This document shows positions 25,923-35,382 of a DNA stretch of 64,000 bases, one piece after another. Made by a program: the position numbers and the translations under genes. The stretch lies in NCBI GenBank assembly GCA_034431765.1, contig DAOUDD010000010.1, forward strand, positions 27,852 through 91,851, in the 5' to 3' direction. How positions within the stretch are numbered: position 1 is the first letter of the stretch; every line of letters starts with the position of its first letter. Below the pieces are notes generated by a model, which saw nothing but the letters and a program-made list of their open reading frames with translations, was not told the DNA's origin and ran no database searches. The stretch comes from DASYAN01 sp034431765 (GTDB taxonomy: Bacteria; Chloroflexota; Ktedonobacteria; Ktedonobacterales; Ktedonobacteraceae).

Positions 25923-27397
25923 GCATGCTGGCCTTCGATCTGGGAGCCAGTAGTGGACGTGCGGTGGTTGGCACCTTTGACGGCGAACGTCTAAAGAGCG
26001 TGGAAACGCATCGCTTCGTGAACGAACCTGTACGTGTGCACGGCCACTTGCACTGGGATATTCTGCGTCTGCTTCACGAAATTCAACGCGGATTGATCAC
26101 AACACGACTCCAGGAGTACAATACGCTTCAAAGTCTTGGCATCGATACCTGGGCCGTTGACTTTGGCCTGCTCAATGCAGATGGTGAGCTGCTGAGCAAT
26201 CCTTACCATTATCGAGATTCTCAAACAAGCGGTATTATGGAAGAGGTACAGCAGATTCTTTCACATGAAGAAATTTTCATGCGTACCGGCATTCAATTCC
26301 TTCCATTCAACACAATTTATCAGCTCTACGCCCTCAAAAAAGCGCGCTCTTCTCTGCTTGACGCCGCGCAATCGCTTTTATTTATTCCCGAACTATTGCG
26401 CTACTTCCTCACAGGCGAGCGGGTGAGCGAGTGGACACTCTCCTCAACATCACAGCTCTGCAATCCCATCACGCGCACCTGGGATACTGAACTGATGGAG
26501 CGATTGGGCTTGCCAACACACCTCTTCACTCCACCAGTTGCACCTGGTTCACCTGCTGGTAGTCTACTCCCAGGCGTTTGTGAAGAGACCGGTTATGCGG
26601 AGTTACCAGTGATCGCGGTTGCAGAACATGACACAGCATCAGCAGTTGTAGCCGTGCCAGCAGAGCAAAAGGACTTCGCGTATTTAAGCTGCGGCACCTG
26701 GTCGCTGATCGGGACAGAGATTGCGCAGCCAATCGTCAACGAGCAGGCGTTAAAGCTGAATGTCACCAACGAAGGCGGTATTTTCGGTACGACACGGTTG
26801 CTCAAAAACGTTACTGGCCTCTGGCTCATGCAAGAATGTCGCCGTGTGTGGCACAACGAAGGACGCTCCTTCTCCTATGCGGAGGAGATCCAACACATAG
26901 AGCTAGCATCTCCATTCCAATCTCTGGTCAATCCCGATGCCCCTATGTTTCTCAGTCCTCTTCACATGCCCAGGCAGGTTCAGCAGTATTGTCAACAAAC
27001 GGGGCAGCATATTCCACAGACAGAGGGGGAGATTTTACGCTGCATCGTCGAAAGTCTGGCGCTACGTTATCGCTTTGTGCTTGAAGGCATTGAACAGCTC
27101 ATGCACAAACGTTTTCCTGGCCTGCACATCGTTGGTGGAGGTGCACAAAATCGCATTCTCTGTCAGGCAACCGCCAATGCACTCGGACGACCTGTCTGGA
27201 CAGGACCGTATGAAGCAACCGCTATCGGCAATCTACTCGTTCAACTGCTCGCTCAGGGTCACATACAGGATCTTCAGCACGCGCGCCGCGTGGTACGAGC
27301 ATCGTATGATCTGGAAACGTATGAACCTCGCGATAGTGATGCGTGGGAAAGCGCATACGCGAGGTTCTGTATGATTTTGCAGGAAGGCGCTTCTTAG
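25916..27397 (+). CDS. rhaB: Rhamnulokinase
   Basis: Phosphorylates L-rhamnulose to rhamnulose-1-phosphate. FGGY-type sugar kinase of 493 residues: LAFDLGASSGRAVV at the N-terminus, catalytic EHDTASAVVAVP, ATP site SCGTWSLIGTE, and C-terminal GGGAQNRILCQATANALGRPV. The TTG at 25916 has AAGGTGG about 6 bases upstream; an ATG at 25925 would give a near-identical protein. Last gene of the operon here; no rhamnulose-phosphate aldolase or lactaldehyde dehydrogenase lies in the window. Confidence 0.94.
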   Translation: MVSMLAFDLGASSGRAVVGTFDGERLKSVETHRFVNEPVRVHGHLHWDILRLLHEIQRGLITTRLQEYNTLQSLGIDTWAVDFGLLNADGELLSNPYHYRDSQTSGIMEEVQQILSHEEIFMRTGIQFLPFNTIYQLYALKKARSSLLDAAQSLLFIPELLRYFLTGERVSEWTLSSTSQLCNPITRTWDTELMERLGLPTHLFTPPVAPGSPAGSLLPGVCEETGYAELPVIAVAEHDTASAVVAVPAEQKDFAYLSCGTWSLIGTEIAQPIVNEQALKLNVTNEGGIFGTTRLLKNVTGLWLMQECRRVWHNEGRSFSYAEEIQHIELASPFQSLVNPDAPMFLSPLHMPRQVQQYCQQTGQHIPQTEGEILRCIVESLALRYRFVLEGIEQLMHKRFPGLHIVGGGAQNRILCQATANALGRPVWTGPYEATAIGNLLVQLLAQGHIQDLQHARRVVRASYDLETYEPRDSDAWESAYARFCMILQEGAS

Positions 27398-27405
27398 CAA
27401 GCAGT

Positions 27406-27930
27406 TTAAGCTGATAATTCTCTCTCAGCAATCGATGACTTTTCGCTCGCAGGACGACCTGACAATGAGCTTGATGCATTGGCATTTGCGCCATTATCGA
27501 CGCCTATTCCCAGCCGGTCAACAAGCTCACCACCTAACCACGCTGTCATACCGCCAAGCAGGACGCCCAGTACTGAGCATAAGAAAGAGAATAGCGAAAT
27601 TTCGCCATGAGGTTGAGCATACAAACGTACTGCCCAGCCAACTGCGAAAGCGGTGAGCACGAAGAGATTGCCAATCGCGTGATATTGTGCAATTTTGGCC
27701 GCTCTTGTACCACGTGGAATCGCCACATAATCGACCAGTCCTGCTGCTCCTGCCAGAAGACCGCCAATGAGACCGGCACTAATCATCCAGAAAGCAACTT
27801 CAGCAAAAAAGACGTTGCCACTGATAAAACGAATCACATCAAAGACAAAAGACGTTATGAATAAGCCCAGTGGAAACACGATCAATATCGGATGTAGGGG
27901 ATGACCAAGAACTTTAAGGCGACTTTCCAT
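27406..27930 (-). CDS. DUF2231 membrane protein
   Basis: 174 residues, four hydrophobic segments (about 15-40, 42-68, 88-105, 112-135). The N-terminal GHPLHPILIVFPLGL motif is the hallmark of DUF2231; its conserved histidines suggest metal or heme binding in related proteins, but no function is established. Hydrophilic C-terminal tail rich in Ser/Ala. ATG at 27930 with AAAGGAG 9 bases upstream. Convergent with rhaB, ending 8 bases from it. Confidence 0.85.
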   Translation of the reverse strand: MESRLKVLGHPLHPILIVFPLGLFITSFVFDVIRFISGNVFFAEVAFWMISAGLIGGLLAGAAGLVDYVAIPRGTRAAKIAQYHAIGNLFVLTAFAVGWAVRLYAQPHGEISLFSFLCSVLGVLLGGMTAWLGGELVDRLGIGVDNGANANASSSLSGRPASEKSSIAERELSA

Positions 27931-28290
27931 TTTTCATTACTCCTTTAAGAGGACATCGTCTCTTGTGGACATCGGTTCCTATCGAAATCCCTCAGGTAGT
28001 TAGCGCTGTTATCACTTGTGATACGCCTGGATGGAATGACGGGTAACATTATGTAACTGCTATTACGTCACATTCCAGGGTTTACCACCTTACGTCTACC
28101 TTCACCCCCTTCTCAGCTTCGCCAAACAACATCCCATTTAGCACAGAGAGCATAGAGCAAGCCTATCACGCTAGCAGGGTTTAGAGCAAGGCGCGATCCA
28201 ACTCTGGCTTGCTTCTGTTGCCGAGTCGTTGTAGGATGAAAACAGAAGAAAACAGGAGTGCTATTCATACAGGAAAGGATGCATAGAGGG
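27931..28290. other. 360-bp divergent intergenic region
   Basis: Separates the DUF2231 and ThuA-like genes. An imperfect inverted repeat (TGGAATG...CATTCCA, about 28032-28078) could be a regulatory or structural site. No gene seen. Confidence 0.3.
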
Positions 28291-28935
<645 letters not shown>

Positions 28936-29042
28936 CAGAGCGAGGAGAGTGCACTACGCCCACCCTCTCCGACTGAAATTTTCGCCTGTTTGATAACGGA
29001 CAAGGCATAACGGATGTATGCCTCCATGTATTGAGGGAAACA

Positions 29043-29086
29043 AGAACAACCAGGCTCCTTTTCTATAGAGAAGCACTGGTTGTTCT
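29043..29086 (+). terminator. Hairpin after the ThuA-like gene
   Basis: 11-bp perfect outer arms (29043-29053 and 29076-29086) with a 22-base inner part, about 110 bases past the stop codon. Probable terminator. Confidence 0.55.
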
Positions 29087-29115
29087 ATCTACTCGGTACT
29101 CCAGGTGATAAAAAG

Positions 29116-29286
29116 TTATTGGCCCACGATGTGACGCCGTTCGACAGAGAGAACGCCACTTTTACGCCCAAGCTGAATAACCTGGATAATTTTCATCAGT
29201 TGATCGGTTGTCGCTTCACGCTGTATCAACGACTCTGCTCCAGAGAGTGGTTTCCTCGCAGCCAAACTCGGTTCTACTGGATACAC
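29116..29286 (-). pseudogene. DUF4388 (PATAN)-like gene relic
   Basis: A 56-codon minus-strand frame from GTG at 29286 to TAA at 29116 reads (in part) TTDQLMKIIQVIQLGRKSGV and then LSVERR, which resembles the start of DUF4388/PATAN domains (helix, then GRKTG-L-V motif). It stops after the first strand, and no continuation is seen before or after. It lies 70 bases from the IS element. I read it as a decayed fragment; a tiny functional gene cannot be excluded. Confidence 0.5.
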
Positions 29287-29379
29287 TCATGAACTTGCTC
29301 AGAACATCTGTTGATAAAAATCCTTATATGAGAAGAGATAGTAAGATAGCTTTCTTAGAGAGTGTAAGGTTTGCGTGGT

Positions 29380-29910
29380 TCACGGAAAAGTAGGAGCCAA
29401 GTGGGAGAGCATGCGCCGACTTGCCGAGAGTTTGATGAATGCCTCACTCGTCTCAGGAAGTCCTTCATGATCGCGAGCCAGACGACGCCATCGGGTAATC
29501 CAGGCGAAGCTGCGCTCAACGACCCATCTGCGGGGAAGCACGCGAAAGCTTCCCTTTGCCCCTTTCTCCTTGGGTTCCTCTGGCTGTGTGTTGACCTGTG
29601 GAGCGGTTCCCAGACCCTGCACTCCGTGCATGTCCCACCCCACGTGCTCTTTCACCCACGCAATGAGCGTGCCCCTGTAATGACTATCTCCCCAGATGAG
29701 CTGCATGCGTGGAAACGCATCTGCCAGTGGCTCAAGCAGCGTCTTGGCTCCTACCAGATCGGAAGCAGAGGCGGCTGTCACTTTCACCTCCATGAGATGG
29801 CCCTGCGTATCAACGAGCACGTGCCTTTTGCGACCCCAGATTTTTTTTCCCCGCGTCGTAGCCCTTGTCAGGACCGCGAACCGCGCTCGTTTTGATCGAT
29901 TGGCTGTCAA
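29380..29910 (-). CDS. IS5-family transposase, C-terminal part (orfB)
   Basis: Downstream frame of the transposase, carrying the second catalytic Asp (IWGDSHYRG) and the C-terminal Glu region (RRWVVERSFAWITRWRRLARD). It joins the upstream frame around a run of eight A (plus strand T at 29841-29848): after GKK the product would continue IWGRKRHVLVD. It has no ribosome site of its own, so it is probably made only as a frameshift fusion. Confidence 0.88.
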   Translation of the reverse strand: MTANRSKRARFAVLTRATTRGKKIWGRKRHVLVDTQGHLMEVKVTAASASDLVGAKTLLEPLADAFPRMQLIWGDSHYRGTLIAWVKEHVGWDMHGVQGLGTAPQVNTQPEEPKEKGAKGSFRVLPRRWVVERSFAWITRWRRLARDHEGLPETSEAFIKLSASRRMLSHLAPTFP

Positions 29911-30226
29911 TCACAGCCGCACTCGGCCCTTGCTCTCGGCCTGCGTGGTGCCGAACCTGTTTGAGCAGGCTTTTTTGAACGTCGTCCCAGATGCCTTCCT
30001 TGCGCCACGTACGGAAGTAGTCATAGAGCGTTCCCCAGGCTGGCAAGTCATGGGGAACCAACCTCCACGGACAGCCGCTGCGCAACACGTAGAGAATCCC
30101 ATTGACAATTTCGCGCCGCGTGTACACCACGTTGACCGCCTCTGGCGAGATGGCTGGAATCAAGGGTTCCAACAGCTCCCACTCCGCATCTGTCAGATCC
30201 GAGGGGTAGGCTTTCCGATCACACAT
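29810..30226 (-). CDS. IS5-family transposase, N-terminal part (orfA)
   Basis: 138 residues from the ATG at 30226: N-terminal DNA-binding region (LTDAEWELLEPLIP, CPWRLVPHDLPAWGTLYDYF) and the first catalytic Asp in AVIDSQSIKTS. The frame leaves the conserved path at the A8 tract, where a +1 shift (or loss of one A in the transcript) gives the full DDE enzyme. GGAGGAGCAGG precedes the ATG. Confidence 0.9.
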   Translation of the reverse strand: MCDRKAYPSDLTDAEWELLEPLIPAISPEAVNVVYTRREIVNGILYVLRSGCPWRLVPHDLPAWGTLYDYFRTWRKEGIWDDVQKSLLKQVRHHAGREQGPSAAVIDSQSIKTSAVRGPDKGYDAGKKNLGSQKARAR

Positions 30227-30309
30227 TCCTGCTCCTCCAATGCTTCCGCTTGTTCTTGTTTCTCTCCTTCCCTTTATCGGCTTGAGGACGCAAACCTTAC
30301 ACTCTCTTA

Positions 30310-30683
30310 GAAGAAGGGAGCGCAGCAATGAAAGAATTTACTCACTTTCGCCTTATACCCGGCCCATTCAGATTATTTTCCTTGCCCAGATACTATCCCT
30401 GACTTCAGTCAGTATGATGAATCATAAATCACACTGAAATACATGGTAATGCTAACCATCTTACGTCGCAGAGAAAGAAAAGTAAATACTTTTAGGTGGT
30501 ATGCAACGATATTTCGTCACCTAAAAACATTTCCGACAACGTTCCTCCGTTGATACTCAAATAATATTCTTTTCCATCTCTTTGCTATATATTCTTTGTT
30601 CAATAATATACATTTCTATATACAAATAATGTTCTTTTTGCTAGCTTTATACGTTAAGAAAAGAGAAGGATCAGCTATCAGAT
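30310..30683. other. 370-bp leader of the cNMP-ferredoxin operon
   Basis: Very AT-rich, no gene. Similar AAATAAT(A/G)TTCTTTT-like strings recur near 30559, 30601 and 30624. Contains the promoter candidate listed below. Confidence 0.4.
30596..30624 (+). promoter_or_regulatory. Candidate promoter of the cNMP-ferredoxin operon
   Basis: TTGTTC (30596-30601) and TATACA (30619-30624) with 17-base spacing, 60 bases upstream of the start codon. Confidence 0.5.
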
Positions 30684-32633
30684 ATGTGGAGGAGGAAGAA
30701 AGTGACCCTAAAGCAGACCCCATTGCCAGTTGCGGGCATTCAACACCGCAACAATCTTGTCCCATTAACTGAACAAGAGATACGCTTCGAGATTGATATG
30801 TGTATTGGTTGTGATCGCTGTATGCGTGCATGTCCCTTACCGCTTTCAAGCCAGATGAATATCGCTGAACTCAATCTCGCAACTGTTTCTCATGAGGTTG
30901 CCCCACACATTGCTCGCTTCACGCAGGAGTGTGTGATGTGCAGCTCATGTGTGCCGGTCTGTCCGGTGAATAATCATCGTGACCTGTTAATGTTCTCACT
31001 TAAACAACGACTTGGAGTACCCTGGGACGGCAATGTAGATCTAAGCCGGATTCTGGGGTATCTGCCTGAGGGTTGGAGTTTACCGCAGTTGCTCAGTCGT
31101 TTACGCAAGCAGCCGATGTTCACAGACGAGCACCTCGTGCCGGAGCACTATCTCAAACACCTTCTTGCAAGCTCAAGGCTGCGCGCTCTCGCTCCTGGAG
31201 CAACTGTTATCCGGGAAGGAACGTATGGACGCGAGATCTATTTTATTCTTGATGGGCGCTTCCTTATCTCTTCTCCTGGTCCTAATAGTCAGAGTGTTCC
31301 GATCGCCATTCTCTCCTTAGGAGAATGCATGGGTGAGCGTGAAATGCTGACGGGTCAACAGCATACAGCGAACATCCAGGCTCAGACAAGAGCGCTGGCC
31401 CTGGAAGTGCCCGAACAGGTCATGCAGCGGATGATGGAGATCATACCCAGCGTGCGTAGCTACTTTGAGAGTCTGAATAATGGCCGTTCCATTGAGTCTA
31501 TCCTGAAGCGTATGGCGCTGTTCAGAGGAGTTACTGAACCTGATCTACAATGGATAGCCAGAAAGATAATGATCAAGATATATGAGCGCGATCAACTGCT
31601 CTTCTCCATGAAAGGTGAGAGCAAACCTGAGCGCGAGGTACTCCACATCATACTGGAAGGATTTGTCAAAGTAACGCGTGCAATACTGCATGGAGCAGAT
31701 GCGAGAAAGGAGTCTGAACGTATTATTGCTTATCGGCAGAACGGCGACTACTTTGTTGGAGGCCTGGATATGCTTGGAGATGGGAAGGCAGTTATAGCAA
31801 CAGCTATTAACAGAGTACGAGTCGCAGAGATCGGGCAACAGGATTTCCTGGCAATTCTCTCACGTTATCCAGAGTTGCAGCAACGCTTTATACAACATTT
31901 TCAGGAATATCAAGAACTTGTCGTTCAAGCATCTGACAAATCCAAAGAGTTTCTCCCCTCTGGTGAGTCTGGTATTCTGTCGGAGGCAGAGACCCGTGTT
32001 GGTCTGCGTGCACTCGTTGGAGGAGGGGTTGTAGAAGGGACAGAAGTACTGGTAATTGACCTGGACAAATGTGTCCACTGCGATAAATGTGAGGATGCAT
32101 GTGAACGTCGTCACGGCCATTCAAGAATGAATCGTAAAGGCATGGTTGTAGGCAACATCAGTATTGCCACTGCCTGTCGTCACTGCCAGGACCCTGTCTG
32201 TATGCTCTGTAGCCGTGCAGGGATAGCACGCATGCCAAGTGGTGAAGTATATATCACGGATAGTTGTATTGGCTGCGGCATCTGTGCTGAACGTTGTCCG
32301 TACGATAATATCTCGATCATTACCTTAACAGAAGAGCAGGAAAGCCGTTCAGTCTGGGAACGCTTTACACACTTTTTCACAAAAGGAATCGGGAAGGAAT
32401 ACGGAGGCCAGGCGCATCCTCTCGCCTCAAGCAACGGTAGTTCGCTCCCAGCCTCCGATACATACGATGCAGGTAGCGAGGTACGTAAAAAGCTAGCGAT
32501 TAAATGCGACCTCTGTGCTGGATATAACAACCAGGCGTGCGTTCAAGCCTGTCCGACTGGAGCGGCGTTCCGCGTTCACCCCGTACAGTTCTTTGGCACT
32601 AGAGAAGAGACGCTTTATCCACGGGCACAATAG
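30684..32633 (+). CDS. Multi-cluster ferredoxin with two internal cNMP-binding domains
   Basis: 649-residue cytoplasmic protein. Two N-terminal [4Fe-4S] motifs (Cys40/43/46/50 and Cys83/86/89/93) are followed by two CRP-like cyclic-nucleotide-binding domains (about 150-265 and 275-415). A HybA/DmsB-type four-cluster ferredoxin follows: Cys463/466/469/473, Cys498/501/506/509, Cys528/531/534/538 and Cys608/611/619/623. Up to six clusters are thus predicted. No DNA-binding helix is seen, so the cNMP domains probably regulate electron flow rather than transcription. The gene is followed after 12 bases by a di-heme membrane protein, suggesting an electron-transfer complex at the inner membrane face. 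Electron donor and acceptor are unknown. Confidence 0.85.
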   Translation: MWRRKKVTLKQTPLPVAGIQHRNNLVPLTEQEIRFEIDMCIGCDRCMRACPLPLSSQMNIAELNLATVSHEVAPHIARFTQECVMCSSCVPVCPVNNHRDLLMFSLKQRLGVPWDGNVDLSRILGYLPEGWSLPQLLSRLRKQPMFTDEHLVPEHYLKHLLASSRLRALAPGATVIREGTYGREIYFILDGRFLISSPGPNSQSVPIAILSLGECMGEREMLTGQQHTANIQAQTRALALEVPEQVMQRMMEIIPSVRSYFESLNNGRSIESILKRMALFRGVTEPDLQWIARKIMIKIYERDQLLFSMKGESKPEREVLHIILEGFVKVTRAILHGADARKESERIIAYRQNGDYFVGGLDMLGDGKAVIATAINRVRVAEIGQQDFLAILSRYPELQQRFIQHFQEYQELVVQASDKSKEFLPSGESGILSEAETRVGLRALVGGGVVEGTEVLVIDLDKCVHCDKCEDACERRHGHSRMNRKGMVVGNISIATACRHCQDPVCMLCSRAGIARMPSGEVYITDSCIGCGICAERCPYDNISIITLTEEQESRSVWERFTHFFTKGIGKEYGGQAHPLASSNGSSLPASDTYDAGSEVRKKLAIKCDLCAGYNNQACVQACPTGAAFRVHPVQFFGTREETLYPRAQ

Positions 32634-32645
32634 GAGCAAGTTATC

Positions 32646-33548
32646 ATGGCAGTAAGTAGGTTTTCTCCTAAAAAGAGCAAGGATACCTCGACAAAACGCT
32701 TCTGGCACACACCTACATCCAGAGTGGCTAGAGCCTGGCTCCTCTTTGCTAGTGGGTATACAGCTCTCTTCTATATACTCTATCTAATTCTCCTGCATGT
32801 GAAGACGCGTTTTGTCAGTGGCCCTTTTTTTGATGTCGTCTTTCGCTGCGGAGCAATGTCCTATCTTATGATTCTAGGGGTTGCAGCTTACTCGCTGCGC
32901 ACACGTTTCTTCCATGGTTTACCGTGGAAAGCACAAAATTGGGTCTGGGCGCACATCTGGGTTGGTATCACCTCACTCCTTCTGGCATTGCTCCATGCCG
33001 ACTTCCGTTTTTTGTTGCACTTTGACTGTTCTGGCCTCCCTTGCGTGGCTGATAAATATCTGGCGCTTCCTTCGCTTTATGGCCTGTTTATCCTCGTACT
33101 GAGCGGCGGCATTGGTCGTTTGCTTGACTCTTGGCAGACGAGAGTGATTGCTCTGGATGCACGTACAAATGGTGTTGGTATAGCGAAAGCGCTCAAAGTG
33201 TCGCTGGTTGAGTTAGAGTATATAGTGGAGCGATTGAGCGCAGGAAAGTCTGATGGGTTCAAACAATACTGTACCGATGCTATACAAAGCGTAAATGACC
33301 TATCTCCTGACATTCCGCCACTTCCTCTACAAGAGAGAGCTGATTTTCAACAGGCTTATACAATTCTTCAGCAGCATGCGCGGCTCACAGCCTCACTACG
33401 ACTCCAAACACGAGCACACACTATCTTACGTATATGGCGTAGAGTTCATACTGTGCTCGCTCCACCAATATTACTGGTCATTTCATATCATGCCGTTGCA
33501 GAATTGATCCGTGTTCTCCAGGATCAGATTCACGTTCCTCCGTTATAA
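32646..33548 (+). CDS. Predicted di-heme b-type membrane electron carrier
   Basis: 300 residues with about five hydrophobic helices (29-51, 66-85, 100-121, 138-160, 269-290). Two helices each carry a histidine pair with 13 residues between (His103/His117 and His268/His282), the spacing that coordinates two stacked b hemes in cytochrome b/ferric-reductase-like proteins. A hydrophilic cytoplasmic domain (about 165-260) separates the last two helices. No flavin or quinone motif is recognised. GGAG 9 bases before the ATG; coupled to the upstream ferredoxin gene. The heme assignment rests on spacing alone. Confidence 0.72.
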   Translation: MAVSRFSPKKSKDTSTKRFWHTPTSRVARAWLLFASGYTALFYILYLILLHVKTRFVSGPFFDVVFRCGAMSYLMILGVAAYSLRTRFFHGLPWKAQNWVWAHIWVGITSLLLALLHADFRFLLHFDCSGLPCVADKYLALPSLYGLFILVLSGGIGRLLDSWQTRVIALDARTNGVGIAKALKVSLVELEYIVERLSAGKSDGFKQYCTDAIQSVNDLSPDIPPLPLQERADFQQAYTILQQHARLTASLRLQTRAHTILRIWRRVHTVLAPPILLVISYHAVAELIRVLQDQIHVPPL

Positions 33549-33762
33549 GACTATATGTCTAGGGGACGTTTTTGAGAAAGGACCAGGAGATGATTAATCA
33601 GTTCATGATTCTCTTTGCTAGTAGTTGTCGTCTATACAGAAGATATGACAGAACTACACTCATCACAACTTCTTCGCAATGCCAACGATTACTTGATGCA
33701 TATACTGTCATGCTATGCTGTAAAGCAGAGTTGTACTATTTTTTGTAATGGAGGTTATTGTT

Positions 33763-34509
33763 ATGCAAGAGAGCATCGCCCACATAAGGAATACGGTACT
33801 ACCTCTATCAACACTCCAGGAGATGTATACCTCAGGACTATACCTGCAGAAACATCCTCATTGGCACGTCGAAGAGTCACCATGGAAGGCAGCGCAAGTA
33901 CTGCGTATGCTGCAACAAAACAGGCTTGCCCCAAAAACCATCTGTGAAATAGGGTGTGGTGCCGGAGAAATTTTGCTTCAATTACAGCACCAGATGGAGC
34001 ATGACCGTCAATTCTGGGGCTATGACATCTCGCCTCAAGCGGTTGCTCTAGCAAAAACACGTGAAAATCTACGCCTGCACATACAATTGCAGGATGGCCC
34101 ACAAGACCCAGATGCACACTTTGATCTACTCCTCTTTATGGATGTGCTTGAGCATATTGAAGATCACTTTGGCTTTTTGCGCAGCATGCGTGCAAAAGCC
34201 GACTATAAAATCTTTCATGTCTCACTTACTCTCTCGGTACAAACTATCTTACGGAAGAGAGGGCTACTCAAAGTTCGTGAAAACTATGGTATGGTTAACC
34301 ACTTTAGCAAAGAAACGCTGCTACAGACATTGAGCGATGCAGGGTATGAGATTGTTGACAGCTTTTATACGACAGCCTGCACCGATCTTCCTTCGCAAGA
34401 ACTGCAACGAAACCTGTTAAAAATCCCGCGTAAGTTCTTATTTGCACTTCATCAGGATCTTGCTGTACGGCTGCTCGGTGGTTACCGCTTCCTCGTACTT
34501 GCACGTTAG
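33763..34509 (+). CDS. SAM-dependent methyltransferase
   Basis: About 248 residues. Methyltransf_23-like: motif I ICEIGCGAGEILLQL, motif II FWGYDISPQAV, motif IV FDLLLFMDVLEHIED. The substrate domain at the C-terminus is not recognised. The ATG at 33763 has GGAGG 8 bases upstream; the in-frame ATG at 33748 would overlap that site. Monocistronic. Family is clear; substrate is not (relatives modify sugars or lipids). Confidence 0.87.
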   Translation: MQESIAHIRNTVLPLSTLQEMYTSGLYLQKHPHWHVEESPWKAAQVLRMLQQNRLAPKTICEIGCGAGEILLQLQHQMEHDRQFWGYDISPQAVALAKTRENLRLHIQLQDGPQDPDAHFDLLLFMDVLEHIEDHFGFLRSMRAKADYKIFHVSLTLSVQTILRKRGLLKVRENYGMVNHFSKETLLQTLSDAGYEIVDSFYTTACTDLPSQELQRNLLKIPRKFLFALHQDLAVRLLGGYRFLVLAR

Positions 34510-34518
34510 ATAGACACT

Positions 34519-35382
34519 CTACTCATGCGTTGGTGTTGCCGAAGGAAGTGGAGTGATTGGTAATCCTGGTAAGGTATCGGGAGCAGCTTCAACTTGAACA
34601 CGTTGAATGGAGGTGGAGACACCATCTGATGTTGCACCGTTTTGTACAAAAAGAGCGATCTGGCCGTAGTCGTAACTAGAGTCTACTATAGTTGCGGCTA
34701 ATGAGCCATTCAACCAGAGCATCAAAAAAGGACCTTTTGCAATGATCACACACGTGTTTTGCTGCTGCTGTGGCTTAAGCGCTTGAGACTCTCGTGGCTC
34801 AATCAGAGACTCTGTCTGCTGCTTTTTCTGTGCATCTAAAAGCTCTTTGCTCACAGCAAAGGTATTGTTGGCAAAAATATCTATACGATAATCATGGTCC
34901 AGATTACTATCACCGCGCAGATAGAGACCAAAGCTATCATGCTCACCACCCTCAAGCTGCGTAAAATCGACGGTAAGAGTGAAATCTCGAAACGTTGTAC
35001 TCGTCGGTAAACTCTCGATCAAGATTCTATGATTGGTATCAGTCAAGGTTAACGATCCTTCGTCCATCTTGCGCTCATACCCGGACGTATCATTGTCGTT
35101 GCTCACTGCCCAACCCTGTTTATTATCAAGGAACGAGTCGAGAAAAATTGGCGTAGGAGTGAGAGAAACCGTATCAGTGGGTGATACTGTGGACGTCACG
35201 ACCTTTGTGCTTGTAGGGGTTGCAGTGGTGCGATGGGGGAGACGTGAAACAGGTTTTCCATTCCCTTTTATGCTTGAAACAAATAACGCACCACTGACAC
35301 CCAACAAAAATAGCAGGCAGACCAGGCCAGTTAGCAGACGTTGAAACCTACGTTTATTCTTTATCTCGCTTGCGCGCACCAT
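34519..35382 (-). CDS. Membrane-anchored protein with lectin-like domain
   Basis: About 287 residues: short basic cytoplasmic N-terminus, one membrane segment (about 17-38), Thr/Pro/Ser-rich linker (about 45-80), then a jelly-roll-like extracellular domain with DSF.D...GW..S at its start and FTLTVDFTQLEGGEHDSFGLY, as in DUF1080/LamG-type concanavalin folds. Ends with a Pro-rich tail. The ATG at 35382 has AAGAAGG upstream; the longer frame start at 35469 is less likely. A surface carbohydrate-binding role is inference. Confidence 0.7.
   Translation of the reverse strand: MVRASEIKNKRRFQRLLTGLVCLLFLLGVSGALFVSSIKGNGKPVSRLPHRTTATPTSTKVVTSTVSPTDTVSLTPTPIFLDSFLDNKQGWAVSNDNDTSGYERKMDEGSLTLTDTNHRILIESLPTSTTFRDFTLTVDFTQLEGGEHDSFGLYLRGDSNLDHDYRIDIFANNTFAVSKELLDAQKKQQTESLIEPRESQALKPQQQQNTCVIIAKGPFLMLWLNGSLAATIVDSSYDYGQIALFVQNGATSDGVSTSIQRVQVEAAPDTLPGLPITPLPSATPTHE

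Larger units (their letters stand above)
29358..30306 (-). mobile_element. IS5-family insertion sequence, 949 bp
   Basis: Complete element with 19-bp perfect terminal inverted repeats (29358-29376 and 30288-30306, GAGAGTGTAAGG...) flanked by a 3-base direct repeat TTA (29355-29357 and 30307-30309). It encodes a DDE transposase in two overlapping frames on the minus strand. Length, TNA target and two-frame layout fit the IS5 family (IS1031/IS427-like groups). Intact ends and target repeat suggest recent insertion. Confidence 0.92.

Noticed and set aside
29371..29895. Plus-strand 174-codon frame inside the IS element
   Set aside because: Antisense to the transposase; no ribosome site and no family features.
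30559..30640. Repeated AAATAAT strings as a CRISPR or iteron array
   Set aside because: Too short, irregular and AT-simple; no spacer structure.
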